Part shown: positions 8,465 through 15,042 of the stretch, piece after piece
How the letters are laid out: each line of letters begins with the position of its first letter
Numbering within the stretch: the stretch's first letter is position 1
Source of the DNA: Streptomyces sp. NBC_00539
Lineage (GTDB): Bacteria; Actinomycetota; Actinomycetes; Streptomycetales; Streptomycetaceae
Direction: 5' to 3'
Assembly: GCF_036346105.1 (NCBI RefSeq)
Contig: NZ_CP107811.1
Span: 3,283,501 to 3,347,500, forward strand
Length of the DNA: 64,000 nt
Translations under genes and position numbers: made by a program
The notes under the pieces: model-generated
What the model was told of the DNA's origin: nothing
The model's input: only the letters and a program-made list of their open reading frames with translations
Databases searched by the model: none

Positions 8465-9073
8465 CTACGCCAGCAGGTCGTCCACCTGTGCCTCGCCCTC
8501 CCGGTAGCGCCGGGTGATCTCCGCGCTGGAGTCGTCCGCCATGCGCTGCAACTGCTGCCTGCGCCGCGAGACCTGCTGCTCGTAGCGGAGCAGCCGGGCC
8601 ATCGCCTCGTGCAGTTCGGCGTCCGTCCGGGCGCCCAGGTCCGACAGCTCCACGTCCGACAGCATCTCGGCCGCCAGCAGCCGGGACTCCTCGCTCTGCG
8701 GGGTGCCGAGCGTGACGTGCCGGGCGGAGGCGCTGCGGCTGGACGGGGCGTCGGCGAGGATCTCCGAGAGCCGGTCCACCACCGGCGCCTCGGGGTCCGT
8801 ACGCCGGGCCAGCTCCGCACGCAGGATGTCGATGCGGCCGTGCAGGAGTCTGCGTACGTAGCTCAGGTCGGCCTCGTCGCGCTGCGCGTCGCGGCGCATC
8901 GCGCGCAGTTCCCGCAGCCCGAGGGCGGTGGCCGGGATGGTCGGTCCCGGGCCGTCGCCGTTGCGCTGGGCGGGCGGGCGGCCTGCCGATGGCATGGCCG
9001 ACATGGCTGACATGGCTGACATGGCTGACGTGGCTGACGTGGGTACAGGTACGGAGGTACCAGAGGTGTTCAT
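8465..9073 (-). CDS. rsiG: RsiG, c-di-GMP-dependent anti-sigma factor of WhiG
   Basis: 202 residues. Two long helices form an antiparallel coiled coil. The second carries the c-di-GMP signature E(x3)S(x2)R(x3)Q(x3)D exactly: Glu165, Ser169, Arg172, Gln176, Asp180. The first carries the same pattern with His for Gln: Glu67, Ser71, Arg74, His78, Asp82. In S. venezuelae, RsiG with c-di-GMP sequesters the sporulation sigma factor WhiG; older literature calls the locus amfC. The N-terminal ~45 residues are low complexity with [15 protein letters not shown] 9073 has GAGGGGAC upstream. dtd is divergent. Confidence 0.87.
   Translation of the reverse strand: MNTSGTSVPVPTSATSAMSAMSAMSAMPSAGRPPAQRNGDGPGPTIPATALGLRELRAMRRDAQRDEADLSYVRRLLHGRIDILRAELARRTDPEAPVVDRLSEILADAPSSRSASARHVTLGTPQSEESRLLAAEMLSDVELSDLGARTDAELHEAMARLLRYEQQVSRRRQQLQRMADDSSAEITRRYREGEAQVDDLLA
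8993..9040. repeat. 9-bp tandem repeat inside rsiG
   Basis: Consecutive near-identical ATGGCTGAC units (plus-strand reading), encoding Ser-Ala-Met triplets in the disordered N-terminus of RsiG. The unit number is probably variable between strains. Confidence 0.8.
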
Positions 9074-9204
9074 CGTTCGTGTCCGTCCCCTCGACCGGTG
9101 CTGGGGGCACCGCCTCACTGCATCGTGCCACTGACCGCGGTGCCGACGCAGTCCCACGCCACCCGATCGGCCCCGGACGGGTGCACGCCTGGTACACAGG
9201 TGGT

Positions 9205-9630
9205 ATGCGAGCAGTGGTGCAGAGGGTGGACGGCGCGAGCGTCGTGGTGGCCGGCGAGACCGTCGGGGAGATCGTCGGCGAGGGACTGTGCGTCCTGGTG
9301 GGGGTCACCCACGACGACACGCCGGAGAAGGCGGCGCTGCTGGCCCGCAAGCTGTGGTCGGTGCGGATCCTGGAGGCCGAGAAGTCCTGCAGCGACGTGA
9401 ACGCGCCGCTGTTGGTGATCTCCCAGTTCACGCTCTACGGGGACGCCCGCAAGGGCCGCCGGCCCACCTGGAACGCGGCCGCGCCCGGACCGGTGGCCGA
9501 GCCGCTGGTCGACGAGGTGGTGGCGCAGCTGCGCGCGCTCGGCGCGACCGTGGAGACGGGCCGGTTCGGTGCGGACATGCGCGTCTCGCTCACCAACCAC
9601 GGCCCGTTCACCATCGTCATCGACGTCTGA
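9205..9630 (+). CDS. dtd: D-aminoacyl-tRNA deacylase
   Basis: 141 residues, the usual length. Begins [15 protein letters not shown] and contains both hallmark active-site motifs, SQFTLYGD and NHGPFT (the Gly-cisPro motif). The enzyme removes D-amino acids, and glycine mischarged on tRNA-Ala, from tRNA in the cytosol. Start ATG 9205; the frame is open further upstream but without homology. It is divergent from rsiG and convergent with the ygfZ-like gene. Confidence 0.95.
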   Translation: MRAVVQRVDGASVVVAGETVGEIVGEGLCVLVGVTHDDTPEKAALLARKLWSVRILEAEKSCSDVNAPLLVISQFTLYGDARKGRRPTWNAAAPGPVAEPLVDEVVAQLRALGATVETGRFGADMRVSLTNHGPFTIVIDV

Positions 9631-9647
9631 GCGGTCCGGGACGTCCG

Positions 9648-9678
9648 CTTCGTATACGGCGTCCTGTCGTATACGAAG
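9648..9678. terminator. Inverted repeat between convergent dtd and ygfZ
   Basis: CTTCGTATACG and CGTATACGAAG, perfect 11-bp arms around a 9-base loop, lie in the 92-bp convergent gap, so a bidirectional terminator role is likely. The arms contain CTTCGTATA, the loxP arm core; see findings. Confidence 0.5.
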
Positions 9679-9722
9679 TCCCGGCGGGGGACGGCGTCCC
9701 GGCGGGGACGGCGCCCCGGCCG

Positions 9723-10691
9723 TCAGGGCGCGACCACGACCTCCTGCGCGGCGGCCGTCGTGCCGACCAGCAGCGGCGCGTCCACCGGAACGTTCCGCTT
9801 GACCAGTGCCAGCGCGATCGGCCCCAGCTCGTGGTGGCGGACGGCGGTGGTCACGAAGCCGAGCTGCCGTCCCTCCTCCCCGTCCGAGGCGAGCCGTACG
9901 GGCGTCCCGTGCGCGGGCAGCAGCACCTCCGAGCCGTCCAGGTGCAGGAAGACCAGACGGCGCGGGGGCTTGCCCAGGTTGTGGACGCGGGCCACCGTCT
10001 CCTGACCCCGGTAGCACCCCTTCTGGAGGTGCACGGCGGTGCCGATCCAGCCCAGCTCGTGCGGGATCGTGCGGTGGTCGGTCTCCTGGCCGAGCCGCGG
10101 CCGGTGCGCCTCCACGCGCAGCGCCTCGTACGCCAGCAGGCCCGCGGCCGGGCCGTGGGCCGCGGCGAAGGCCTCCAGGTCACCGCGCGGGACGAACACG
10201 TCGCGGCCGTGGGGGGTCTCGCGTACGGCGAGTACCTTGGCGACTTCGGCGATGGAGCCGGCCGGCAGGTGCACGACCGCGAAGTCGGCGGTGCGGTCCG
10301 CCACCTCGACGCGGTAGAAGAACTTCATCGACTCCAGGTAGGCGATCAGCGCCTCCTGCGTGCCGGGCTCGACGTGCGCCCACACCGTCTCGCCGTCGTC
10401 CACGAGGTACAGCGCGTGCTCGATGTGCCCGTGCGCGGAGAGGATCAGCGCCTCGGTGGCCTGCCCCGGCGGCAGATCGGTGACGTGCTGGGTGAGCAGC
10501 AGGTGCAGCCAGCTCAGCCGGTCCGGTCCGGTGACGGTGATGACTCCGCGGTGGGAGAGGTCTACGAAGCCCCGGCCGTCCGCGAGGGCGCGCTGTTCGC
10601 CGTACAGCTCTCCGTAGTGGGCGGCGACGCCCTCGTCGCGGCCTTCGGCCGGTACGGCGCCGGGGAGATGGAGCAAGGGGCTGCTGGTCAT
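9723..10691 (-). CDS. YgfZ/GcvT-like folate-binding Fe-S maintenance protein
   Basis: 322 residues with the YgfZ signature KGCYRGQE around the middle of the C-terminal half, preceded by the GcvT-like fold (SHRGVITVTGPDRLSWLHLL). YgfZ proteins use tetrahydrofolate to maintain some Fe-S enzymes such as MiaB; here this is by family inference. Start ATG 10691. The upstream neighbour nur ends 44 bases away on the same strand, so co-transcription is possible. Confidence 0.9.
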   Translation of the reverse strand: MTSSPLLHLPGAVPAEGRDEGVAAHYGELYGEQRALADGRGFVDLSHRGVITVTGPDRLSWLHLLLTQHVTDLPPGQATEALILSAHGHIEHALYLVDDGETVWAHVEPGTQEALIAYLESMKFFYRVEVADRTADFAVVHLPAGSIAEVAKVLAVRETPHGRDVFVPRGDLEAFAAAHGPAAGLLAYEALRVEAHRPRLGQETDHRTIPHELGWIGTAVHLQKGCYRGQETVARVHNLGKPPRRLVFLHLDGSEVLLPAHGTPVRLASDGEEGRQLGFVTTAVRHHELGPIALALVKRNVPVDAPLLVGTTAAAQEVVVAP

Positions 10692-10735
10692 GGCACCAAG
10701 CGTACGGCCCTCCCGGGCAGGGCCGGGGCGGAGCC

Positions 10736-11188
10736 TCAGGCGGAGCCGGAGCGGTGCTCGGCGGCGCAGCCGGCGCACAGTCCGAAGATCGCGAAGTGCT
10801 TCATGTCGGTCTCGAAACCGAAGGTGGTACGGAGCTTCGCGGTGAACTCGGAGGCGATGTCCACATCGGCCTCGATCACCTCGGCGCAGTCGCGGCAGAC
10901 CAGGTGGATGTGGTGGTGCCGGTCCGCGAGGTGGTAGGTGGGGGCGCCGTGCCCGAGGTGGGCGTGCGAGACCAGACCCAGCTCTTCGAGCAGCTCCAGC
11001 GTCCGGTAGACGGTGGAGATGTTGACCCCGGAGGCCGTCTTGCGCACCTGGACGAGGATCTCGTCAGGGGTGCCGTGCTCCAGGGCGTCGACCGCCTCCA
11101 GCACGAGCTGGCGCTGCGGTGTCAGCCGGTAGCCGCGCCGCCGCAGGTCGGTCTTCCAATCGGTGCCTTCGGTGCTCTCGGTGCTCAC
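10736..11188 (-). CDS. nur: Nickel-responsive Fur-family repressor Nur
   Basis: 150 residues. Winged HTH (RLTPQRQLVLEAVDAL, NISTVYRTLELLEELG) followed by the Fur dimer domain. His38, His75, His77 and His131 occupy the same spacing as the four nickel ligands His33, His70, His72 and His126 described for S. coelicolor Nur (constant offset of five), which separates it from Fur, Zur and CatR. CxxC pairs occur at 98/101 and near the C-terminus. Nur represses nickel uptake and FeSOD genes with bound Ni. GTG start 11188 (or 11191), with TACACT 10 bases upstream as a -10 box. Confidence 0.88.
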   Translation of the reverse strand: MSTESTEGTDWKTDLRRRGYRLTPQRQLVLEAVDALEHGTPDEILVQVRKTASGVNISTVYRTLELLEELGLVSHAHLGHGAPTYHLADRHHHIHLVCRDCAEVIEADVDIASEFTAKLRTTFGFETDMKHFAIFGLCAGCAAEHRSGSA

Positions 11189-11289
11189 CACCCGGCAAGT
11201 GTAAGCGCGCGAAGGGGACCTGCGGGCGGTCCCGAGGTCCCCTTCTCGCGTGCGCTGCGGCCTTGCGCGGGCCTGGGCGGACCTGCGGC

Positions 11290-11862
11290 TCAGCGGAAGA
11301 ACGCGATGCCGTCGTCCGGCATGTCCGGGAGGTTGCGCGCCATCTCGGCGACCTCCTCGGGCGTGACGACCTTCTTGAGCTGGGCCGACATGTACGGGCG
11401 CAGCTCGACCTCCGGGGTGGCCTTCTCGCCGACCCACATCAGGTCGCTCTTGACGTAGCCGTAGAGCCGCTTGCCGCCGCTGTACGGGCCGGAGGCCGCG
11501 GTGCGCGCGACGGCGTCCGTCACCAGGTCGATCTGGGGCTTCTGGTCGGCGAGCTCGCCGTACCAGACCTCGACGACGCCCTGGTCGCGGACCATGACGA
11601 TCTCGACCTTGCGGTCCCCGTCGATGCGCCAGTAGCCGGACTCGGACTCCAGCGGCCGCACCTTGTTGCCCTCGGCGTCGAGGACCCAGCTGTGGGAGGT
11701 GTACTCCAAGAAGTCCCGGCCGTCGTGGCTGAAGACGACTTCCTGGCCGAAGTTGCACTTCTCCTCACCGGGGAAGTCGAAGACGCCCGCGCCCTCCCAG
11801 GTACCGAGGAGGAAGGCGAGGGGCACGAGGCCCGGGTTCAGGTCGGACGGGATCTGGATCAT
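11290..11862 (-). CDS. Ferric nitrobindin-like protein (FABP family, DUF1794)
   Basis: 190 residues forming a lipocalin-like beta-barrel: the signature GTWEGAG at residues ~20-26, then alternating strands (VVFSHDGRDFLEY, GYWRIDGDRKVEIVMV, VEVWYGEL). True nitrobindins ligate heme through a histidine near the C-terminus; the last 40 residues here contain no His, so heme coordination is doubtful and the protein is only nitrobindin-like. ATG 11862. Followed downstream by nur on the same strand, 101 bases away. Confidence 0.85.
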   Translation of the reverse strand: MIQIPSDLNPGLVPLAFLLGTWEGAGVFDFPGEEKCNFGQEVVFSHDGRDFLEYTSHSWVLDAEGNKVRPLESESGYWRIDGDRKVEIVMVRDQGVVEVWYGELADQKPQIDLVTDAVARTAASGPYSGGKRLYGYVKSDLMWVGEKATPEVELRPYMSAQLKKVVTPEEVAEMARNLPDMPDDGIAFFR

Positions 11863-11920
11863 GGGTGGCTGCTCAGACGATCTGTGTGAGGGGTTCCGGG
11901 GCGGTCGGCGCGGCGGATGC

Positions 11921-12022
11921 TCAGCGCTGACCCTGGTACAGCTTCTTCACGGCCAGGCCGGTGAAGGCGAGGACGCCGACGCAGACCAGGATCAGCAGGG
12001 AAGTGAAGACTGCCTCAAGCAC
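11921..12022 (-). CDS. 33-residue single-span membrane peptide
   Basis: Reads from GTG 12022: V-L-E-A-V-F-T-S, a hydrophobic span LLILVCVGVLAFTGLAV, then KKLYQGQR. A GAGGAG Shine-Dalgarno lies 5 bases upstream and a stop at 11921-11923. One transmembrane helix with a basic tail. Small proteins of this kind are conserved in Streptomyces; function unknown. Located 58 bases upstream of the nitrobindin-like gene on the same strand. Confidence 0.75.
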   Translation of the reverse strand: MLEAVFTSLLILVCVGVLAFTGLAVKKLYQGQR

Positions 12023-12208
12023 GGGGTGCTCCTCGGAGGATTCGGTGCGGTGTACGGGCCGGTCCCCAAGCCTACTGGCCCGGAGACCGGCGCACTCTGT
12101 GAGGTAGGCCGTACCCGCCCTCAGGCCGGCAGCCGGCTCTGCAGGACCAGCGCCTGGCGCACGGGGAGGATCGGCGCCCGGTGCACGGGGAGGAACGGCG
12201 CCGCTCCC

Positions 12209-12499
12209 TCATTGCGGTGGATTCGGGTCGCCGTTCCCGTCGTACCGGCGCCGCTTTCCGTCCAGTTCGTCCCACCATTCGTCGGACTTGGGATCGCCCG
12301 ACGGGTCGTCCCACCAGCGGTCGTCCGGGCCGCGCCGGTTCGCGATCATGGCGGCGACCGGGGGGATGACCATGGCGACGACGCACAGCGCGACGGCGGC
12401 CTCGACCGACCACAGGCGTACGAAGGCCCAGGCGGAGACGAAGAGGAACAGGCAGCCGCCCATCATCAGGAAGTAGACGCGGCGCCTCCTGGCGTACAT
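12209..12499 (-). CDS. DUF3099 membrane protein
   Basis: 96 residues starting MYARRRRVYF, two adjacent transmembrane helices (FLMMGGCLFLFVSAWAFV and EAAVALCVVAMVIPPVAAM), then an acidic/Trp-rich cytoplasmic tail (DDRWWDD, DEWWDEL). The layout fits DUF3099, of unknown function. ATG 12499 is preceded immediately by TACTCTGGAGGT: either a TACTCT -10 box for a leaderless mRNA or a very close SD. Confidence 0.82.
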   Translation of the reverse strand: MYARRRRVYFLMMGGCLFLFVSAWAFVRLWSVEAAVALCVVAMVIPPVAAMIANRRGPDDRWWDDPSGDPKSDEWWDELDGKRRRYDGNGDPNPPQ

Positions 12500-12532
12500 A
12501 CCTCCAGAGTAGGGCGGGATCCCGGACGGCAC

Positions 12533-12585
12533 GAAGGGCCGCACCCCGTTCCAGTGGCGTCCAACCCCCTGGGGTGCGGCCCTTC
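12533..12585 (-). terminator. Terminator of the sulfurtransferase operon
   Basis: GAAGGGCCGCACCCC ... GGGGTGCGGCCCTTC: perfect 15-bp stem with a 23-base loop, 25 bases after the DUF1416 stop on the minus strand. Confidence 0.85.
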
Positions 12586-12609
12586 GGCCGGTCGTACGTG
12601 GAGCAGCGG

Positions 12610-12900
12610 TCAGACCGCGATCGCCACGTCCGTCACTCCGCCGGCCTCGGCGACGACGACGGCACGGTCCGCCTGGGCACCGGGGACGAGCGCCCGCAGC
12701 GTCCAGGAGCCGGTGGCGGCGTAGAAGCGGAACTGGCCGGTGGCCGAGGTCGGGACCTCGGCGGTGAACTCGCCGGTCGAATCCAGCAGCCGCACGTAAC
12801 CGCTGACGGGCTCGCCGTCCTTGGTCACCTGGCCCTGGATGGCGGTCTCACCGGGCTTGAGCGTGGCGAGGTCGGGCCCGCCGATCTGTGCTCCACACAT
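12610..12900 (-). CDS. DUF1416 protein, sulfurtransferase partner
   Basis: 96 residues, MCGAQIGGPDLATLKPGETA then a beta-sandwich-like region with VTKDGEPVSGYVRLLD and GQFRFYAATGSWTLRA, resembling a carboxypeptidase-regulatory/transthyretin fold. The conserved Cys2 follows the initiator Met. DUF1416 genes are almost always downstream of actinobacterial thiosulfate sulfurtransferase, as here (36-base gap), and a role in sulfur transfer is inferred from that. ATG 12900. Confidence 0.88.
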   Translation of the reverse strand: MCGAQIGGPDLATLKPGETAIQGQVTKDGEPVSGYVRLLDSTGEFTAEVPTSATGQFRFYAATGSWTLRALVPGAQADRAVVVAEAGGVTDVAIAV

Positions 12901-12936
12901 GTTTCTCTGTCCTGTCCTGGAGAGGGCTTGTGCTGG

Positions 12937-13782
12937 TTACTTGTTCGGACCGAGCTCGATCGGCACGCCGACCAGCGAGCCGTACTCGGTCCAGGAGCCG
13001 TCGTAGTTCTTGACGTTCTCCTGGCCCAGGAGCTCGTGCAGCACGAACCACGTGAGCGCGGAGCGCTCGCCGATGCGGCAGTAGGCGATGGTGTCCTTGG
13101 ACAGGTCCACCTGCTCGGCCTCGTAGAGGGCGGTCAGCTCTTCGTCGGACTTGAAGGTGCCGTCGTCGTTGGCGTTCTTCGACCACGGGATGTTGCGGGC
13201 GCTCGGCACGTGGCCGGGGCGCTGCGACTGCTCCTGCGGGAGGTGCGCCGGGGCGAGCAGCTTGCCGGAGAACTCGTCGGGCGAGCGGACGTCCACCAGG
13301 TTCTGGTTGCCGATCGCGGCGACGACGTCGTCGCGGAAGGCGCGGATCGAGGCGTCCTGGGGCTTGGCCTTGTACTGGGTGGCCGGGCGGTTCGGGACGT
13401 CCTTGCCGTCGACCAGGTCGCGGGAGTCGAGCTCCCACTTCTTGCGGCCGCCGTCGAGCAGGCGGACGTCCTGGTGGCCGTAGAGCTTGAAGTACCAGTA
13501 GGCGTAGGAAGCGAACCAGTTGTTGTTGCCGCCGTAGAGGACGACGGTGTCGTCGTTGGAGATGCCCTTGGCGGACAGCAGCTTCTCGAAGCCCTCCTGG
13601 TCCACGAAGTCGCGGCGGACCGGGTCCTGGAGGTCGCTCTTCCAGTCGATCCGGACGGCGTTGGTGATGTGGTTCTTGTCGTACGCGGACGTGTCCTCGT
13701 CCACCTCGACGATGACGACGTTGGCGTCGTTCAGGTGGGCCTCGACCCAGTCGGCGTCGACGAGGACGTCGCTGCGGCTCAT
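12937..13782 (-). CDS. Thiosulfate sulfurtransferase (two-domain rhodanese)
   Basis: 281 residues. N-terminal inactive rhodanese domain (ADWVEAHLNDANVVIVEVDE, LYGGNNNWFASYAYW) and C-terminal active domain with active-site Cys in YCRIGERSALTW. Transfers sulfane sulfur from thiosulfate to cyanide or thiols. Strong GGAGGAG SD 7 bases before ATG 13782. It forms a transcript with DUF1416 and is preceded by the cysteine-containing leader peptide at 13974-14057, so expression probably responds to cysteine supply. Confidence 0.94.
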   Translation of the reverse strand: MSRSDVLVDADWVEAHLNDANVVIVEVDEDTSAYDKNHITNAVRIDWKSDLQDPVRRDFVDQEGFEKLLSAKGISNDDTVVLYGGNNNWFASYAYWYFKLYGHQDVRLLDGGRKKWELDSRDLVDGKDVPNRPATQYKAKPQDASIRAFRDDVVAAIGNQNLVDVRSPDEFSGKLLAPAHLPQEQSQRPGHVPSARNIPWSKNANDDGTFKSDEELTALYEAEQVDLSKDTIAYCRIGERSALTWFVLHELLGQENVKNYDGSWTEYGSLVGVPIELGPNK

Positions 13783-13973
13783 GGTGTTCTCCTCCGGGGC
13801 AGTGTGCGGCGGGACGGTGCGGGTGCTGCTGCGGGGTGGTGCTCGTGCGCGGTGCTCCGGCGACCGGCCGTGAGCCCTGCGCGGGGAGGCGTCAGGGGGC
13901 AGCCGGGCGGGTCGCGGAATCGGTCACGCGGGAAAGGCCGTCGACGGCCGGTGGAGCGGAAGGGCTCACACCG
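13783..13973 (-). promoter_or_regulatory. Structured leader between cysteine leader peptide and sulfurtransferase
   Basis: 191 bases with no gene. Contains the perfect palindrome GGCCGTCGACGGCC (13936-13949) and a long-range pair GTGAGCCCT/AGGGCTCAC, one arm beside the leader-peptide stop and the other about 90 bases downstream. Suggests alternative structures for translation-coupled attenuation. Inference; folding not computed. Confidence 0.5.
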
Positions 13974-14057
13974 CTAGACGGAGCGACAGAGCATGGCGGC
14001 GACGCGACACAGGTCTACTGCCCGCCGCTTCGTGAGGTCCGCCTGCTGATGCTTCAT
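13974..14057 (-). CDS. 27-residue cysteine leader peptide
   Basis: ATG 14057 to TAG 13974, reading M-K-H-Q-Q-A-D-L-T-K-R-R then AVDLCRVAAMLCRSV. It matches the short actinomycete putative leader peptides found upstream of sulfur-assimilation genes, with two Cys codons near the end. A promoter sits directly upstream, with only 8 bases between the -10 box and the ATG, so translation is probably leaderless. Expected role: ribosome stalling at Cys codons when cysteinyl-tRNA is scarce changes folding of the following 191-base leader. Confidence 0.85.
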   Translation of the reverse strand: MKHQQADLTKRRAVDLCRVAAMLCRSV

Positions 14058-14065
14058 AGGTAGGG

Positions 14066-14095
14066 ATCGTAGGGACGAATCGGCCGCCCTGTCAC
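14066..14095 (-). promoter_or_regulatory. Promoter of the sulfurtransferase operon
   Basis: On the minus strand GTGACA (14090-14095), an 18-base spacer, and TACGAT (14066-14071), close to the vegetative consensus. The -10 box lies 8 bases before the leader-peptide ATG. Confidence 0.7.
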
Positions 14096-14140
14096 CGGTG
14101 TGTCATATTCCGAGACAGGATCGTCCGAATGGCGGGATGT

Positions 14141-14181
14141 GAAGAGCCCCGGAGGCCGTGGTACGGCCTCCGGGGCTCTTC
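14141..14181 (-). terminator. Strong hairpin after the DUF2993 gene
   Basis: GAAGAGCCCCGGAGGCCGT, then a 3-base loop region and the exact complement ending CGGGGCTCTTC. 41 bases, near-perfect, 71 bases after the DUF2993 stop and upstream of the leader-peptide promoter. Confidence 0.85.
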
Positions 14182-14251
14182 GTTGCGGCCCGTTCTCCTG
14201 CGGATCGGACCGTCCGTCTCACGATCCGGCCACCGTGCGGGCCGGGTCGTC

Positions 14252-14965
14252 CTACTGGCCGGCCAGGACCACGTCCGTACCCGTCAGGGAGAGGTGTACG
14301 CCCTGCTCGTCCGAGGTCAGCGTGGAGAGCTGGAGCCCGGCCGGCAGGCCGCCGTCGACGGAGCGGTCGAAGTCCGTCTGCTTGCGGATGAGCCGCTCGA
14401 TACCGGGGATCCCCTCCCCCGGCACCTCGTCGGCGTGCACCCGGACGATCTTCCCCTTGCCGGACGGGGCGTCCGCGAGGCTGACCGTCGACACGACGCT
14501 GCGCGTCAGGGTCTTGCCGAGGATCTCCACCCGGGCGGTGACCTTCACCTTGCCCGGCGTGCCGCCGTAGGCGACGGTGACACCGGTCTGCGAGGCCTCG
14601 GTCAGGTCCGCGTACGAGACGAAGGCGGTGCCCTCGGCGCGCCGGGCCGTGCCGCCGCTGTAGTCGCCGTTCAGCTTCACCCCGTGGAAGGCGGCGTCGA
14701 GCCGGGTGAGGCGGGTCTTGCGGCCGTCCGCGGTGGCCTCGACGCCCTTGAGGGTGACGTCGACCTGGTCGAGGTCGTGGCTGAGCGCCTGCGTCAGGAA
14801 CGGGAACCCGTGGATGTCCACCTCCGCACTGCCCGCGAGCCCCTGCCGGGCCTGTATCCGGTCGGCGAGCCGGTTCTCGGCGTAACCGACCGCCCAGCGG
14901 TCGACGCCCACGAAGAGCCCGCCCAGGATCACTGCGATGATGACGACGGCGCGTAGAAGACGCAC
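14252..14965 (-). CDS. DUF2993 (LmeA-like) exported protein
   Basis: 237 residues: N-terminal signal anchor (LLRAVVIIAVILGGLFVGV), then ENRLADRIQARQGLAGSAEV and FPFLTQALSHDLDQVDVTLKG, the opening of the DUF2993 domain. In mycobacteria a member (LmeA) binds phospholipids and helps lipomannan elongation; here the role is inferred at most as envelope lipid handling. ATG 14965. It follows the repeat-rich membrane protein gene on the same strand, 77 bases away. Confidence 0.88.
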   Translation of the reverse strand: MRLLRAVVIIAVILGGLFVGVDRWAVGYAENRLADRIQARQGLAGSAEVDIHGFPFLTQALSHDLDQVDVTLKGVEATADGRKTRLTRLDAAFHGVKLNGDYSGGTARRAEGTAFVSYADLTEASQTGVTVAYGGTPGKVKVTARVEILGKTLTRSVVSTVSLADAPSGKGKIVRVHADEVPGEGIPGIERLIRKQTDFDRSVDGGLPAGLQLSTLTSDEQGVHLSLTGTDVVLAGQ

Positions 14966-15042
14966 GTTCCCCTCCCCCTACTGATCGGTACGTGCGCTCT
15001 AGTTGACCATGTCCGGCCATGTGGCCGCCGTCAGCACGGCGG

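Noticed and set aside
8394-9431. N-terminal extension of the Eis-type acetyltransferase frame
   Set aside because: It is antisense or out of frame to rsiG and dtd, and family homology starts at ATG 8393.
9648-9678. True loxP site
   Set aside because: Spacer is 13 rather than 8 bases and flanking arm bases differ; no recombinase gene nearby.
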